The translations under genes were made by a program, and so were the position numbers. The notes beneath the pieces were generated by a model, which was not told the origin of the DNA, ran no database searches, and saw nothing but the letters and a program-made list of their open reading frames with translations. A stretch of 64,000 bases of DNA from Gordonia amarae NBRC 15530 (GTDB taxonomy: Bacteria > Actinomycetota > Actinomycetes > Mycobacteriales > Mycobacteriaceae), in NCBI RefSeq assembly GCF_000241345.1, contig NZ_BAED01000076.1, positions 1 to 64,000 of the forward strand, given 5' to 3'. This document shows, one piece after another, positions 8,741-18,575 of the stretch. Each line of letters begins with the position of its first letter. Position 1 is the stretch's first letter.

Positions 8741-8921
8741 GGGTCAGTCCTCGTCAGCGGATGGTGGAGAGCTCTCGTGGACGTGCGAGGCACCGCGTGA
8801 CCGGGAGCCGCACCGCCCGTACCGGACCGCGAAAGCGTGCCCACGGGAGAGCTTTACGCAGAGCTTACTGTATAGCCGTCGTGACGGCGCCCACTGTGAG
8901 CGCAGTTCCGTGCGCGGAACG

Positions 8922-11480
8922 TCAGGCGCCGGACAGCTGGTCGGTGATCAGGCCGAGCACGGCGATCGCCCCCGCCTTGTCCAGGGGTTCGTTGCCGTTG
9001 CCGCATTTGGGCGACTGCACACACGACGGGCAGCCCGAGGCGCAGCCACACGACGAGATGGCCTCGCGGGTGGCATCGATCCAGGTGGCGAACGCCTCGT
9101 GACCGCGTTCGGCGAAGCCCGCGCCGCCGAGATGACCGTCGTAGACGAACACCGTCGGCAGCCCGGTGCCGGGGTGCGCGGTGGTGGACAGGCCGCCGAT
9201 GTCGCCGCGGTCGCACGTCGCCACCAGCGGCAACAGCCCGATCGCCGCGTGCTCGGCGGCGTGCAGCGCACCCGGCACCCGGGCCGGGTCGATACCCGCG
9301 TCCGCCAGCGCCTCGGGGGTGAGCGTGTACAGCACCGCCCGCGTCGGCAGCGTCTGCTCCGGCATGTCCAGCGGCACCGAGTCGAGCACCTCGCCCGTGA
9401 GCAGGGTGCGCAGGTACCCGATCACCTGATGGGTCACCTCCACCTCCGCGAAGGCGACGGTCAGCGGGCCGTACTTGCGCTCGGAGATGATCCGCCCCAG
9501 CGTGATCCCGGTCCTCTCGCGGGCCGATGTCGTCCAGTCCGGTTCCTCCGGGTGCGTCAGGGCCAGACCGTCGTCGAGGTCGAGTTCATCGACGACGAAC
9601 GTCTCGCCCTGGTGGATGTGCACCGCCCCGGCGTACACCGTGGACATCGCGCGCACCGCGTCGACGGTGCCGAGCAGGCGCGAAGTGGTGGTGTCGACGA
9701 TCAGCACCTCGTCGCCGCTGCCACCGCGCAGGCTGATCTGCGCGTGCGGCTCGATGCCCGCGCCGACGTACCAGCCGGCCCTGCGCCGTTTGAGCTCGCC
9801 CCGCGCGGTGAGATCGTCGACGACCGTACGGGCGTCCCAGTCGTCGACGTCGCGTTCGGTGAGCGGCAGTTCGGCGGCGGCGCACAGCAGGTGCGGACCG
9901 AGGATGTACGGGTTTCCCGGGTCGGTGACCGCCGCCTCGACGGGCTTGTCGAGGAGCGTCTCGGGATGGTGCACCAGGTAGGTGTCGAGCGGATCGTCGC
10001 GGGCCACCAGCACCACCAGCGAATCACCGGAGTGGTGCTGACGCCCGGCCCGGCCCGCCTGCTGCCAGAAGGAGGCGACGCTGCCCGGATAACCGGCGAC
10101 GATGACGGCGTCGAGGCCGCTGATGTCGACGCCGAGTTCGAGAGCGTTGGTGGTGGCCACCCCGGTCAGCTCGGCGTCGTTGATGGCGCGTTCGAGCCTG
10201 CGCCGGTCGTCGGCGAGATACCCGGCCCGGTAGGCGGCCACCTTGCCGACGAGATCGGGTGCGGCTGCGGCGAGGAGCTGCCGGGCCTGCCGGGCGGTGA
10301 GTTCGGCACCCACCCGGCTGCGGGTGAAGCACAGCGTCCGCGCCCCCTCGATCACGAAATCGGCCAGCAGCCGGGCTGATTCGGCTCCGGCGGAGCGTCG
10401 CACCGGCGCGCCGTTCTCGCCGCTGACCGCGGGCACGAAACCGGGTTGCCAGAGCGCGACGGTGCGTTCGCCGTGCGGGGAGCCGTCGTCGGTGACGGCG
10501 ACCGCGGGCTCGCCGATGAGCCGGGACAGCGACTGGGCGGGCCGGGCCACCGTGGCGCTGGAGGCGATGACCACCGGGGCGGCGCCGGCGGCCCGCGCGA
10601 CGCGGAGCAGTCTGCGCAGAACCAGCGCGGTATGTGAACCGAAAACCCCCCGATAATGGTGACATTCGTCGAGTACCACGTAACGCAGGTTGCGGAAGAA
10701 GTGCCGCCATCGGGTATGCCCCGACAGAATCCCGACGTGCAACATATCGGGATTGGTGAAAATCCAGCGGGAATGCGCGCGCGCCCACTGCCGTATCTCC
10801 GGCTCGGTGTCGCCGTCATATGCGCACGGCTGTAGGTGGCCGAATTCCGGACTGGCCGAGGTCAGTTCGGCGACGGCGCGGATCTGGTCGGCGCCGAGGG
10901 CCTTCGTCGGGGCGAGGTACAGCGCCGTCGCGGTGGGGTCGGTGAGCAGTGCGGTGAGGATCGGGAGCTGGTACGCCAACGACTTTCCCGACGCCGTCGG
11001 CGTGCTCACCACGACGTGGGAGCCGGTGTGAGCGAGTGAGGCGGCGCGTTCCTGATGGGTCCACGGCCGCGAAATCCCGTGCTGCGACAGGGCTTGCGCA
11101 AGGGTACTAGGTACCCAATCCGGCCAATCCGCGAAATTTGCTGTGGTGGAATTGATTACGGAAATGTGGGTCAGGGGTGAGTCTTTGGTCCCGATGTCAC
11201 CTGTTTTGGCAGTACCGGTTTCGTGGCCGGGACCGGCGGTGGCCCGGACGCTCGTACGCTCGATTCCGTTGTGGGTGCTACCGGAGCGGGACGCCGGTGT
11301 GCCAGTCCCCGTGTCCGTCGTGAGCCGCTCCCCGTCCGTTGTCGCGGGGCCGTGGCGGTGGGCGGCGGCGGATCCTGGGCCGGGGAGGGGGCCGGGGAGG
11401 GAGTCGGTCAGTACATGAGCGAGGAGTTGCTCTCCGTAGGAGTGGCCCTGGTCACCCCGGAAATGTTGTGTGTTCTGCAT
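8922..11480 (-). CDS. DECH-box ATP-dependent helicase (Rv3649-like, DUF1998 type)
   Basis: This superfamily 2 helicase has about 852 residues from the chosen ATG. Walker A is TPTASGKS, the Walker B box is LDECHHYRG, motif III is SSAT, and the C-terminal helicase lobe has TNALELGVDISG and QQAGRAGRQ. A C-terminal cysteine cluster (SCGCASGCPSCVQSPKCG) ends the DUF1998 region and probably binds zinc. The family is known from Rv3649 and relates to Hrq1-type enzymes for DNA repair or unwinding. The frame is open to 11573, but the ATG at 11480 was chosen because the conserved-looking YGEQLLAHVL segment starts soon after it. Residues from about 25 to 110 are low-complexity, Thr/Gly/His-rich, and unlike a folded domain. 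Confidence 0.85.
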   Translation of the reverse strand: MQNTQHFRGDQGHSYGEQLLAHVLTDSLPGPLPGPGSAAAHRHGPATTDGERLTTDTGTGTPASRSGSTHNGIERTSVRATAGPGHETGTAKTGDIGTKDSPLTHISVINSTTANFADWPDWVPSTLAQALSQHGISRPWTHQERAASLAHTGSHVVVSTPTASGKSLAYQLPILTALLTDPTATALYLAPTKALGADQIRAVAELTSASPEFGHLQPCAYDGDTEPEIRQWARAHSRWIFTNPDMLHVGILSGHTRWRHFFRNLRYVVLDECHHYRGVFGSHTALVLRRLLRVARAAGAAPVVIASSATVARPAQSLSRLIGEPAVAVTDDGSPHGERTVALWQPGFVPAVSGENGAPVRRSAGAESARLLADFVIEGARTLCFTRSRVGAELTARQARQLLAAAAPDLVGKVAAYRAGYLADDRRRLERAINDAELTGVATTNALELGVDISGLDAVIVAGYPGSVASFWQQAGRAGRQHHSGDSLVVLVARDDPLDTYLVHHPETLLDKPVEAAVTDPGNPYILGPHLLCAAAELPLTERDVDDWDARTVVDDLTARGELKRRRAGWYVGAGIEPHAQISLRGGSGDEVLIVDTTTSRLLGTVDAVRAMSTVYAGAVHIHQGETFVVDELDLDDGLALTHPEEPDWTTSARERTGITLGRIISERKYGPLTVAFAEVEVTHQVIGYLRTLLTGEVLDSVPLDMPEQTLPTRAVLYTLTPEALADAGIDPARVPGALHAAEHAAIGLLPLVATCDRGDIGGLSTTAHPGTGLPTVFVYDGHLGGAGFAERGHEAFATWIDATREAISSCGCASGCPSCVQSPKCGNGNEPLDKAGAIAVLGLITDQLSGA

Positions 11481-11798
11481 TACTCGATCGTCAGTGTGTA
11501 CGTGGTTGCTCTTCGTGGACGCTGATATTACGTGTCTGCACAAAACGCGAGCGCGACGGCAAGGTTTATGCACAAGTTGGTGTGCTGACTATCGCATGGG
11601 CTCAGAACGTGCTTCACTGGTTGCGGTCGCAGCTTTCGAGACCGCCGGAGTACGGGGGTAGCGAGATCGATGTTGCGGTCGTGGTACTGAAGTTGGTTTG
11701 CGGGTCTCCGCGGGGCTCTTACGTATGGCGGTCGGAACCGGCCACGGCGCGATACATCTCGCGTCGGCTCAGTTGGAATGCATGAAAAGGATTCAGTA
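11481..11798. other. Intergenic region between divergent helicase and cspA
   Basis: About 318 bp, less GC-rich than the flanking genes. It must hold the promoters for the helicase (-) and cspA (+). Cold-shock genes often have a long structured leader, and there is room for one here, but no promoter or conserved cold box could be assigned by eye. Confidence 0.4.
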
Positions 11799-12002
11799 AT
11801 GGCACAGGGGACTGTGAAGTGGTTCAACGCGGAAAAGGGCTTCGGCTTCATCGCGCCTGACGAGGGCAACGATGACGTGTTCGTCCACTACTCGGAGATC
11901 CAGGGCTCGGGCTTCCGCACCCTCGAAGAGAACCAGCGCGTCGAGTTCGAGGTCGGCCAGGGCACCAAGGGTCCCCAGGCCACCGGCGTCCGCGCCGTCT
12001 AG
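11799..12002 (+). CDS. cspA: Cold-shock protein CspA
   Basis: This 67-residue, single cold-shock-domain protein binds single-stranded nucleic acid and acts as an RNA chaperone. RNP1 is KGFGFIAPD (residues about 14-22) and RNP2 is DVFVHYSEI (about 27-35). The start MAQGTVKWFNAEKGFGFI is the standard one; an AAAAGG ribosome-binding site lies at 11785-11790. The downstream gene order (Rv3647c-like, topA) matches the cspA locus Rv3648c of M. tuberculosis. A strong hairpin follows. Confidence 0.97.
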   Translation: MAQGTVKWFNAEKGFGFIAPDEGNDDVFVHYSEIQGSGFRTLEENQRVEFEVGQGTKGPQATGVRAV

Positions 12003-12036
12003 GAAGCATTTTCGCACCTGCGAAACCGCTTCGAGC

Positions 12037-12067
12037 AGCCGCTCCCGACCACCGGTCGGGAGCGGCT
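12037..12067 (+). terminator. Terminator of cspA
   Basis: A perfect 14-bp stem (AGCCGCTCCCGACC at 12037-12050 and its complement at 12054-12067) has a 3-base loop and is followed by CTCTC. A small 6-bp palindrome (TTCGCA-CC-TGCGAA) precedes it at 12011-12024. Confidence 0.85.
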
Positions 12068-12200
12068 CTCAGTATCTGGCACGCCCGTGTGGGAACACGT
12101 GCCGGGGAGTGGGAACGGGAGCGTTGCGGGAAGGCAACGTTTCGGCGCCCGGATCGCCGCTCGGGTGGCGCCGCCGGGCCAGGGCAGTAGGGTCAGTGAG

Positions 12201-12821
12201 GTGGTGCAGTTGTCGTTATTCTCGGCGGACGTCGACGAGCCCGTCAGCGCGGATCTCGCCGGGCTGCTCGCTGCCCACGGACAATCCCAGCACACCGACA
12301 CCGGCACCCGCATCTCGATCGCCGTCACCGAACCGTGGCGGGCCCAGGCCATCGTGCGTGAACTCCTCTCCACCGGGTTGCCCGCAGAGATCGGCGCCTC
12401 CGGCGAGGGCAATCCGATCGCCCGCACCACACCCGGCCGCGAGCTCGACGAACTCGTCGGACGCTGGACGTCCGGCGCGGTCAAGGCGGTTCCGGCCGGC
12501 TGGATCCCGTCCCCGCGGGCGCTGCGCCTGTGGGTGCTGGCCTCCGGCCACCCCGAGGGGGACCGCTACCTGCTCGGTCTCGATCCGCACGCACCCGAAT
12601 CCCACGCCCCGCTCGCGACGGCGCTGATGCGCGCCGGGATCGCGCCGACCCTCGTCGGCACCCGCGGGACCGCACCCGCGCTGCGTATCGCCGGTGCCCG
12701 TCGCCTGCAGCGGCTGCTCGAATACGTGGGCCGTCCGCCCGCGATCGCCGGCGCCGCCGCAGCCTGGCCGCACGGCTACGGCGATGTGCACGGCCTCGAC
12801 GCCCACTCGGCTCGGCACTGA
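12201..12821 (+). CDS. Conserved hypothetical protein (Rv3647c-like)
   Basis: About 206 residues from the GTG at 12201, where an AGGGTCAGTGAG stretch provides a plausible ribosome-binding site; a second GTG follows at once. The frame is open upstream to 12087, but the extra residues are arginine/glycine-rich and cross the space just after the cspA terminator. The protein contains VQLSLFSAD, then LRLWVLASGHPEGDRYLLGLD and ARRLQRLLEYVGRPP. Its position between cspA and topA matches Rv3647c, which has no known function. It is soluble, with no recognised catalytic motif. Confidence 0.75.
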   Translation: MVQLSLFSADVDEPVSADLAGLLAAHGQSQHTDTGTRISIAVTEPWRAQAIVRELLSTGLPAEIGASGEGNPIARTTPGRELDELVGRWTSGAVKAVPAGWIPSPRALRLWVLASGHPEGDRYLLGLDPHAPESHAPLATALMRAGIAPTLVGTRGTAPALRIAGARRLQRLLEYVGRPPAIAGAAAAWPHGYGDVHGLDAHSARH

Positions 12822-13082
12822 CCTTTCCGGTGTCGGCGCGCCGCCCGGGGCGGTAGGGACTTTCGTCCCATTCTTGCGGGCTTCATCGGGTATCTGACCT
12901 GCGGAAATTGCCGATCCGGGAATAATGTTCGCGTCGATTCGTGTCACACACGACACGTCGCCGGGTAATGGTGATGTGCATACGGCGCTATACATAAGGT
13001 ACAAACCGTTCCAGATGACCGACGTGGTGTCGGCGGGCCAGCCGGCCCGTCGCGACCACAGATGACCCGAGAAGGACCCCCG

Positions 13083-16000
13083 GTGGCAGAGACCAGCACC
13101 GCTTCGCCCGCGAGTGGGAAAGCGATTCGACGACTTGTGATCGTCGAGTCACCGACCAAGGCTCGCAAGATCGCGGGCTACCTGGGGCCCAACTACGTCG
13201 TCGAGTCCTCCCGCGGCCACATCCGTGACCTGCCGCGCGGCGCCGCCGATGTCCCCGCCCGGTACAAGGGCGAGAAGTGGGCCCGCCTCGGGGTGAACGT
13301 CGACGACAACTTCGAGCCGCTGTACGTGGTGTCCCCGGACAAGAAGTCCACGGTCACCGAACTGAAGTCGCTGCTCAAGGATGTCGACGAGCTCTACCTC
13401 GCCACGGACGGTGACCGCGAGGGCGAGGCGATCGCCTGGCACCTGCTCGAGACCCTCAAGCCGAAGATCCCGGTCAAGCGGATGGTGTTCCACGAGATCA
13501 CCGAACCGGCCATCCGAGCCGCCGCCGACAACCCGCGCGACCTCGACAACGACCTGGTCGACGCCCAGGAGACCCGCCGCATCCTCGACCGCCTGTATGG
13601 CTACGAGGTGTCACCGGTGCTGTGGAAGAAGGTCATGCCGAAGCTGTCGGCGGGCCGCGTCCAGTCGGTGGCCACCCGCATCATCGTCGACCGCGAACGT
13701 GAGCGGATGGCGTTCACCTCCGCCGACTACTGGGACATCGCGGCCACGCTCGATGCCGGTGCGGATGCGACACCGCAGACCTTTCCGGCCCGGCTCGTCG
13801 GCGTCGACGACGCACGCGTCGCCACCGGCCGCGACTTCGACTCCACCGGCCGCGTCAAGAAGCCCGAGGGTGTCGTCGTGCTCGACGAGACCCGGGCCCG
13901 GGCGCTGGCCGCCGGCCTGCAGGGTGCGGCCCTGACGGTCACCTCCGTCGAGGAGAAGCCGTACACCCGCAAGCCGTACGCGCCGTTCATGACGTCGACG
14001 CTGCAGCAGGAGGCCGGCCGCAAGCTGCGGTTCACCTCCGACCGCACCATGCGGATCGCGCAGCGGCTGTACGAGAACGGCTACATCACCTACATGCGTA
14101 CCGACTCGACGACGCTGAGCGAATCGGCGATCAGCGCCGCCCGCGCCCAGGCCGCCGACCTGTACGGAGCGCAGTACGTGCACGCGACCCCGCGTCAGTA
14201 CACGCGGAAGGTGAAGAACGCGCAGGAGGCGCACGAGGCGATCCGCCCGGCCGGCGAGACCTTCCGCACCCCCGGCCAGGTGGCCGCCCAGCTCGACACC
14301 GACGAGTTCCGGCTGTACGAGCTGATCTGGCAGCGCACCGTCGCCTCGCAGATGGCCGACGCCAAGGGCACCACGATGAGTCTGCGGATCTCGGGCACCG
14401 CCGCGTCGGGGGAGACCGCGACGTTCGCCGCATCGGGACGCACCATCACCTTCCCCGGCTTCCTGCTGGCCTACGTCGAGACCGTCGACGAGCAGACCGG
14501 TGGCCAGGCCGACGACGCCGAGTCCCGCCTGCCCAACCTGGTGCAGGGGCAGGGCCTGACCGCCGCGGAGCTGACCGCCGACGGGCACTCCACCAACCCG
14601 CCGGCCCGCTTCACCGAGGCCTCGCTGGTCAAGGTGCTCGAAGAGCTGGGCATCGGCCGGCCGTCGACGTACGCCTCGATCATCGGCACCATCCAGGACC
14701 GCGGCTACGTGGTCAAGAAGGGCAGCGCGCTGGTCCCGTCGTGGGTGGCGTTCGCCGTGGTCGGGCTGCTCGAAGGCTATTTCCACAGCCTCGTCGACTA
14801 TGATTTCACCGCCTCACTCGAGGACGACCTCGACCAGATCGCGTCGGGCAACGAGAACCGCACCGACTGGCTCACCGAGTTCTACTTCGGCCGCGACACC
14901 GCCAAGTCCGACATCGCCAAGTACGGCGGGCTCAAGAAGCTCGTCGGCGTCAACCTTGAGGAGATCGACGCCCGCGAGGTCAACTCCATCAAGCTGTTCG
15001 ACGACGATCAGGGCCGGCCGGTGTTCGTGCGGGTGGGCCGGTTCGGGCCGTACCTCGAACGCAACGTCGCGGGTCCGGACGCCCCCGAGGAACTGCAGCG
15101 GGCCAACCTGCCCGCCGAGATGACCCCGGACGAGCTGACCATCGAGGTGGCCGAGAAGCTGTTCGCGACCCCGCAGGAGGGCCGCGTGCTGGGCGTCGAC
15201 CCGCTCAGCGGGCATCAGATCGTCGCCAAGGAGGGCCGGTTCGGGCCGTACGTCACCGAGATCCTCCCCGACGAGGACGAAGACGACAAGGATGAGGGCG
15301 ACGAGGGCGAGCCGCTGACCATCGCACCCGGCCCCACCCCGCGCGACGGCGGTGGGAGCGGCACCGGGCCGGATCCCGCTGTGGTGCCGCTCGATTCGCC
15401 GGACGGTTCCGGAGCCACCACCAAGACGGTCCGCAAGACCGCCAAGAAGGCGGCCAAGAAGGCCGGTCCCAAACCGCGCACCGGGTCGCTGTTCAAGACG
15501 ATGGACATCGCCACGGTCACGCTCGACGACGCCCTCAAGCTGCTGTCGCTGCCGCGGACCGTCGGCGTCGACCCGGCCTCGGGCGAGGAGATCACCGCGC
15601 AGAACGGCCGCTACGGCCCGTACCTGAAGAAGGGCACCGACTCGCGGTCGCTCGCAGGCGAGGACCAGCTGTTCACGGTCACCCTCGACGACGCGCTCAA
15701 GCTCTACGCAGAACCGAAACGACGTGGCCGGCAGGCCGCCGCGCCGCCGCTGCGCGAACTCGGCAACGACGCCGTCAGCGAGAAACCGATGGTCATCAAG
15801 GACGGCCGGTTCGGTCCGTACGTCACCGACGGCGAGACCAACGCCAGCCTGCGCAAGGGCGACGAGGTCGCCACGATCACCCCCGAGCGGGCGATGGAAC
15901 TGCTCGCCGATCGTCGCGCCCGCGGCCCGGTGAAGAAGGCGGCCAAGAAGACTGCCGCCAAGAAGACCACGACCGCGAAGAAGACGACAGCGGCCAAGAA

Positions 16001-16163
16001 GACCACAGCGGCCAAGAAGACGACGGCGGCCAAGAAGACCACAGCCGCCAAGAAGGCAACCACAGCGGCCAAGAAGACCACGACCGCGAAGAAGACAACC
16101 GCGGCCAAGTCCACGACAGCGGCGAAGAAGGCCGTCGCCGACGACACGACACCACCCTGGTGA
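13083..16163 (+). CDS. topA: DNA topoisomerase I
   Basis: This type IA topoisomerase (about 1026 residues) relaxes negatively supercoiled DNA by transient 5'-phosphotyrosyl cleavage. The N-terminal Toprim domain starts LVIVESPTKARKI and carries DGDREGEAIAWHL (about 107-120). The active-site tyrosine is in YMRTDSTT (about 337). The C-terminal region has no zinc fingers. It has four GR(F/Y)GPY repeats, as in mycobacterial TopA, an acidic linker (DEDEDDKDEGDEGE), and a lysine-rich tail of AAKKTT-type repeats (15930-16130) that in mycobacteria helps processivity. The GTG at 13083 with GAAGGA upstream was chosen; an in-frame ATG at 13062 is the alternative. Confidence 0.97.
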   Translation: MAETSTASPASGKAIRRLVIVESPTKARKIAGYLGPNYVVESSRGHIRDLPRGAADVPARYKGEKWARLGVNVDDNFEPLYVVSPDKKSTVTELKSLLKDVDELYLATDGDREGEAIAWHLLETLKPKIPVKRMVFHEITEPAIRAAADNPRDLDNDLVDAQETRRILDRLYGYEVSPVLWKKVMPKLSAGRVQSVATRIIVDRERERMAFTSADYWDIAATLDAGADATPQTFPARLVGVDDARVATGRDFDSTGRVKKPEGVVVLDETRARALAAGLQGAALTVTSVEEKPYTRKPYAPFMTSTLQQEAGRKLRFTSDRTMRIAQRLYENGYITYMRTDSTTLSESAISAARAQAADLYGAQYVHATPRQYTRKVKNAQEAHEAIRPAGETFRTPGQVAAQLDTDEFRLYELIWQRTVASQMADAKGTTMSLRISGTAASGETATFAASGRTITFPGFLLAYVETVDEQTGGQADDAESRLPNLVQGQGLTAAELTADGHSTNPPARFTEASLVKVLEELGIGRPSTYASIIGTIQDRGYVVKKGSALVPSWVAFAVVGLLEGYFHSLVDYDFTASLEDDLDQIASGNENRTDWLTEFYFGRDTAKSDIAKYGGLKKLVGVNLEEIDAREVNSIKLFDDDQGRPVFVRVGRFGPYLERNVAGPDAPEELQRANLPAEMTPDELTIEVAEKLFATPQEGRVLGVDPLSGHQIVAKEGRFGPYVTEILPDEDEDDKDEGDEGEPLTIAPGPTPRDGGGSGTGPDPAVVPLDSPDGSGATTKTVRKTAKKAAKKAGPKPRTGSLFKTMDIATVTLDDALKLLSLPRTVGVDPASGEEITAQNGRYGPYLKKGTDSRSLAGEDQLFTVTLDDALKLYAEPKRRGRQAAAPPLRELGNDAVSEKPMVIKDGRFGPYVTDGETNASLRKGDEVATITPERAMELLADRRARGPVKKAAKKTAAKKTTTAKKTTAAKKTTAAKKTTAAKKTTAAKKATTAAKKTTTAKKTTAAKSTTAAKKAVADDTTPPW

Positions 16164-16205
16164 ACTGATGCCGCCCCGGCGTCGGCCCAGAGGTTCGGCG
16201 CGGCG

Positions 16206-16592
16206 TCAGCTCAGGAGTTCGGCGGACTCCGCCTGGTTCGCGAGCTTGCGATCGAACGTGTACAGCGGTGCGTTTCCGGACAGACTCGCCAGCGACGCCA
16301 GGTAGGTGTCGGCGATCGACAGTTTGGGGCGCGTGCGATAGTCGTTCAGCGCGTCCTGCCAGATCTCCCGGTTGATGTCGAGGTTGGCGATCGCGAGCAC
16401 CGCTTCGATCGAATCGGAAATCGTGCCGCGAGAGAGCCGCATGACGCGTTCGAGTACGTAGACGGTCTCGATCAGTACGACATCGGGAACGACACAGGTG
16501 GTGCTGTCGAACAACTTCTGTGCCGCGGCGGTGTGGGCAGGAACGTCGTCGAGCAGCCAGCGCAGCATGACATTGGTGTCAATCGCCGGCAC
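16206..16592 (-). CDS. vapC: PIN-domain toxin (VapC family)
   Basis: About 128 residues. PIN-domain acidic residues are seen in PAIDTNVMLRWLLDD (near 4-16), in VLIETVYVLERVM (about 40) and in KLSIADTYLASLA (about 95). This is the metal-binding set expected of VapC RNases. The GTG start lies inside the end of the antitoxin gene (14-bp overlap), giving the usual antitoxin-toxin order. Upstream frame extension is antisense-like to vapB and was rejected. The likely target is a tRNA or rRNA site, not predictable here. Confidence 0.88.
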   Translation of the reverse strand: MPAIDTNVMLRWLLDDVPAHTAAAQKLFDSTTCVVPDVVLIETVYVLERVMRLSRGTISDSIEAVLAIANLDINREIWQDALNDYRTRPKLSIADTYLASLASLSGNAPLYTFDRKLANQAESAELLS

Positions 16593-16842
16593 GGAAGTCC
16601 TCTGCCCGAGCAGTCCATCCGTCACCGGCGGCCGGAACGATGCCCCAGGTGCCGCGCCTGGTCGCCTCCTCCCGGATGCGAGCCCGGAGGGACTCGACGC
16701 TCTCCGGGGCGTCGATGACCAGCGAATTGCCCTCCACCCGGACGCTGACCTTCTGGCCTTCACGCAGCCCGAGAGCCCGCCGTGCCTCGACAGGCAAGGT
16801 GATCTGGCCTTTCGACGTGATCGTCGCATACATCGCGGTCAT
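16579..16842 (-). CDS. vapB: AbrB-type antitoxin (VapB)
   Basis: This 87-residue protein has an N-terminal swapped-hairpin AbrB/MazE DNA-binding domain (ATITSKGQITLPVEARRALG, then VRVEGNSLVIDAP). The C-terminal half (about 50-87) is charged and probably wraps the PIN toxin. It is translated just before the overlapping vapC gene. A second in-frame ATG three codons later (MYATITSK) is an equally good start. This module separates topA from the adenylate cyclase gene, which are neighbours (Rv3646c-Rv3645) in M. tuberculosis. Confidence 0.88.
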   Translation of the reverse strand: MTAMYATITSKGQITLPVEARRALGLREGQKVSVRVEGNSLVIDAPESVESLRARIREEATRRGTWGIVPAAGDGWTARAEDFRAGD

Positions 16843-16887
16843 GTAAGGAGTTTACGTCGAGTAAGGTATCGTTGCCAGGAATCGGAC

Positions 16888-18498
16888 TCAGGTCCCGGCC
16901 CCGCTTGTGTTGTCCGGGTCTGTGTTGACCGGATTTGGGGTGCCCTCGGCCGGAACCGGGTCGACGGGCACCTCGCCGGGCCGGGCCAGCAGGGTTTCGA
17001 TGCCGCGTCCGCGCAGCTCCACACCCTCGCCGATCTCCCAGTGCGTCGCCTCCTCGGCGGAGGCCAGGAACACCGCCCGCGCCGACCCGAGCACCCGGGT
17101 CGGTTCGTCCTTGGCGAGTTCGGTGAGGCGGGCGGCCTCGTTCACCGGGTCGCCGATCACCGTGTACTCCAGCCGCTGCTCCGAGCCGATGTGGCCGGCG
17201 ATCGCCTTGCCCGCCGAGACGCCGATGCCGATGTCGGTGTCGCCGAGCGAGTGGAACAGTTCCTCGCGCAGCTCCCGGGCCGCGGCGAGGGCGCACCCGG
17301 AGAAGTCGTCGAGGTCGAGCGGGGCGCCGAAGATGGCCAGCGCCGCGTCGCCCTGGAACTTGTTGACGAAGCCGCCGTGCTTGCCGACCACCCTGACGAC
17401 GACGCGGAAGAACTCGTTGAGCAGCTCGACCACCTCGCGGGGCGGATGGTCGACGGCCAGCTTCGTCGAGCCGACGATGTCGACGAACAGCACGCCGACG
17501 TAGCGTTCCTCGCCGCCGAGTTCGGTACCCGTCTCGATGGCCCGGCGCGCCACGTCCTCACCCACATACCGGCCGAACAGGTTGCGCAGGTCCTGGCGTT
17601 CGCGCAGGCCGGCCACCATGTCGTTGAAACCTGCCTGCAGCAGGCCGAGATCGCTGCCGTCGTAGATCTTCACCGCGGCGTTGAGGTTGCCCGCCGACAC
17701 CTCGTTCTGGGCCTTGCGCAGTTGCCGGATCGGGTCGTTGATGGCGGAGACGACGCGGGCGATGGCGACGGTGCTGAACACGAGGGCGGCGCTGGCCATC
17801 CACACGATCGGCCGTTGGATACCCACGGCGTCGGTGTTGATCCAGTGCAGCCGCTGCAACGTGATGAGCAGCAGGATCACCGCCAGCGGCACCCCGACGC
17901 TGACCGTCCAGAACACCGTGATGCGGGTGGTGATGCTCGGCGCCGACGCGGTGTCCGGGTCGTTGGCCATCGCCGCGACGGTGATGGGCCGCAGCACCTT
18001 CTCCACCTGCAGATAGCCCAGTACGCAGGTCACCAGCGCACCGATCAGGGTGGCGACCGCGCCGATGAAGGCGTTCTTCTGTGACACCGCCAGGTTGGTG
18101 ATGGCGAAGACGCTGCCGCCGAGGAACCACATCGCCAGGTTGAGGCCGGTCAGCAGCATGGGCAGTTGCAGGGCGCGATGCCGGGCGAACTCGTCGTCGA
18201 GCCGGGAGCGGCGCCGCTGCCAGATCAGGACCGGCAGCGACAACCGGATGGTGAAGTAGCCACCGATGATGGTCGCGATCACCAGGTAGCTCAGGAACAC
18301 CGCCTGTGAGGCGCCCGCGACCTCGTTGAACGCCAGCGAATCCTCGGTGGGCATGCCGAACCGGAGGAAGGCGAAGGTGAACAGTGCGCCGACGAGGTTG
18401 GCGCGCAGCATGTCGAGGGCGAGCAGAGGCCAGGGCGTGTGCACCAGCCAGCGGGCAAGGTGCACGCCCTTGGACCATCGTGATCGGCGCTCTACCAC
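16888..18498 (-). CDS. Membrane adenylate cyclase (class III, Rv3645-like)
   Basis: This 536-residue protein has six predicted membrane helices in its N-terminal part (about 15-270), a HAMP linker (SAINDPIRQLRKAQNEVSAG, about 265-310) and a class III cyclase catalytic domain (about 340-515). The catalytic domain has VGVLFVDIVGSTKLA with the first metal aspartate, and GVSAGKAIAGHIG. It makes cAMP from ATP at the membrane. Order and length match Rv3645. The Pro/Asn/Thr-rich C-terminal tail (about 515-536) looks disordered. It is transcribed divergently from holB. Confidence 0.92.
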   Translation of the reverse strand: MVERRSRWSKGVHLARWLVHTPWPLLALDMLRANLVGALFTFAFLRFGMPTEDSLAFNEVAGASQAVFLSYLVIATIIGGYFTIRLSLPVLIWQRRRSRLDDEFARHRALQLPMLLTGLNLAMWFLGGSVFAITNLAVSQKNAFIGAVATLIGALVTCVLGYLQVEKVLRPITVAAMANDPDTASAPSITTRITVFWTVSVGVPLAVILLLITLQRLHWINTDAVGIQRPIVWMASAALVFSTVAIARVVSAINDPIRQLRKAQNEVSAGNLNAAVKIYDGSDLGLLQAGFNDMVAGLRERQDLRNLFGRYVGEDVARRAIETGTELGGEERYVGVLFVDIVGSTKLAVDHPPREVVELLNEFFRVVVRVVGKHGGFVNKFQGDAALAIFGAPLDLDDFSGCALAAARELREELFHSLGDTDIGIGVSAGKAIAGHIGSEQRLEYTVIGDPVNEAARLTELAKDEPTRVLGSARAVFLASAEEATHWEIGEGVELRGRGIETLLARPGEVPVDPVPAEGTPNPVNTDPDNTSGAGT

Positions 18499-18575
18499 GA
18501 CACCACGTTAGCTGGATGCTTGCAAAAGTTACACACTATTCGGTCGTACGTCGGGGGCTGACCAGGAGATTACAG

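Noticed and set aside
11481..11573. Helicase start at 11573
   Set aside because: The added residues (Cys/Arg/His-rich) are unlike the family start; ATG at 11480 is favoured, though not proven.
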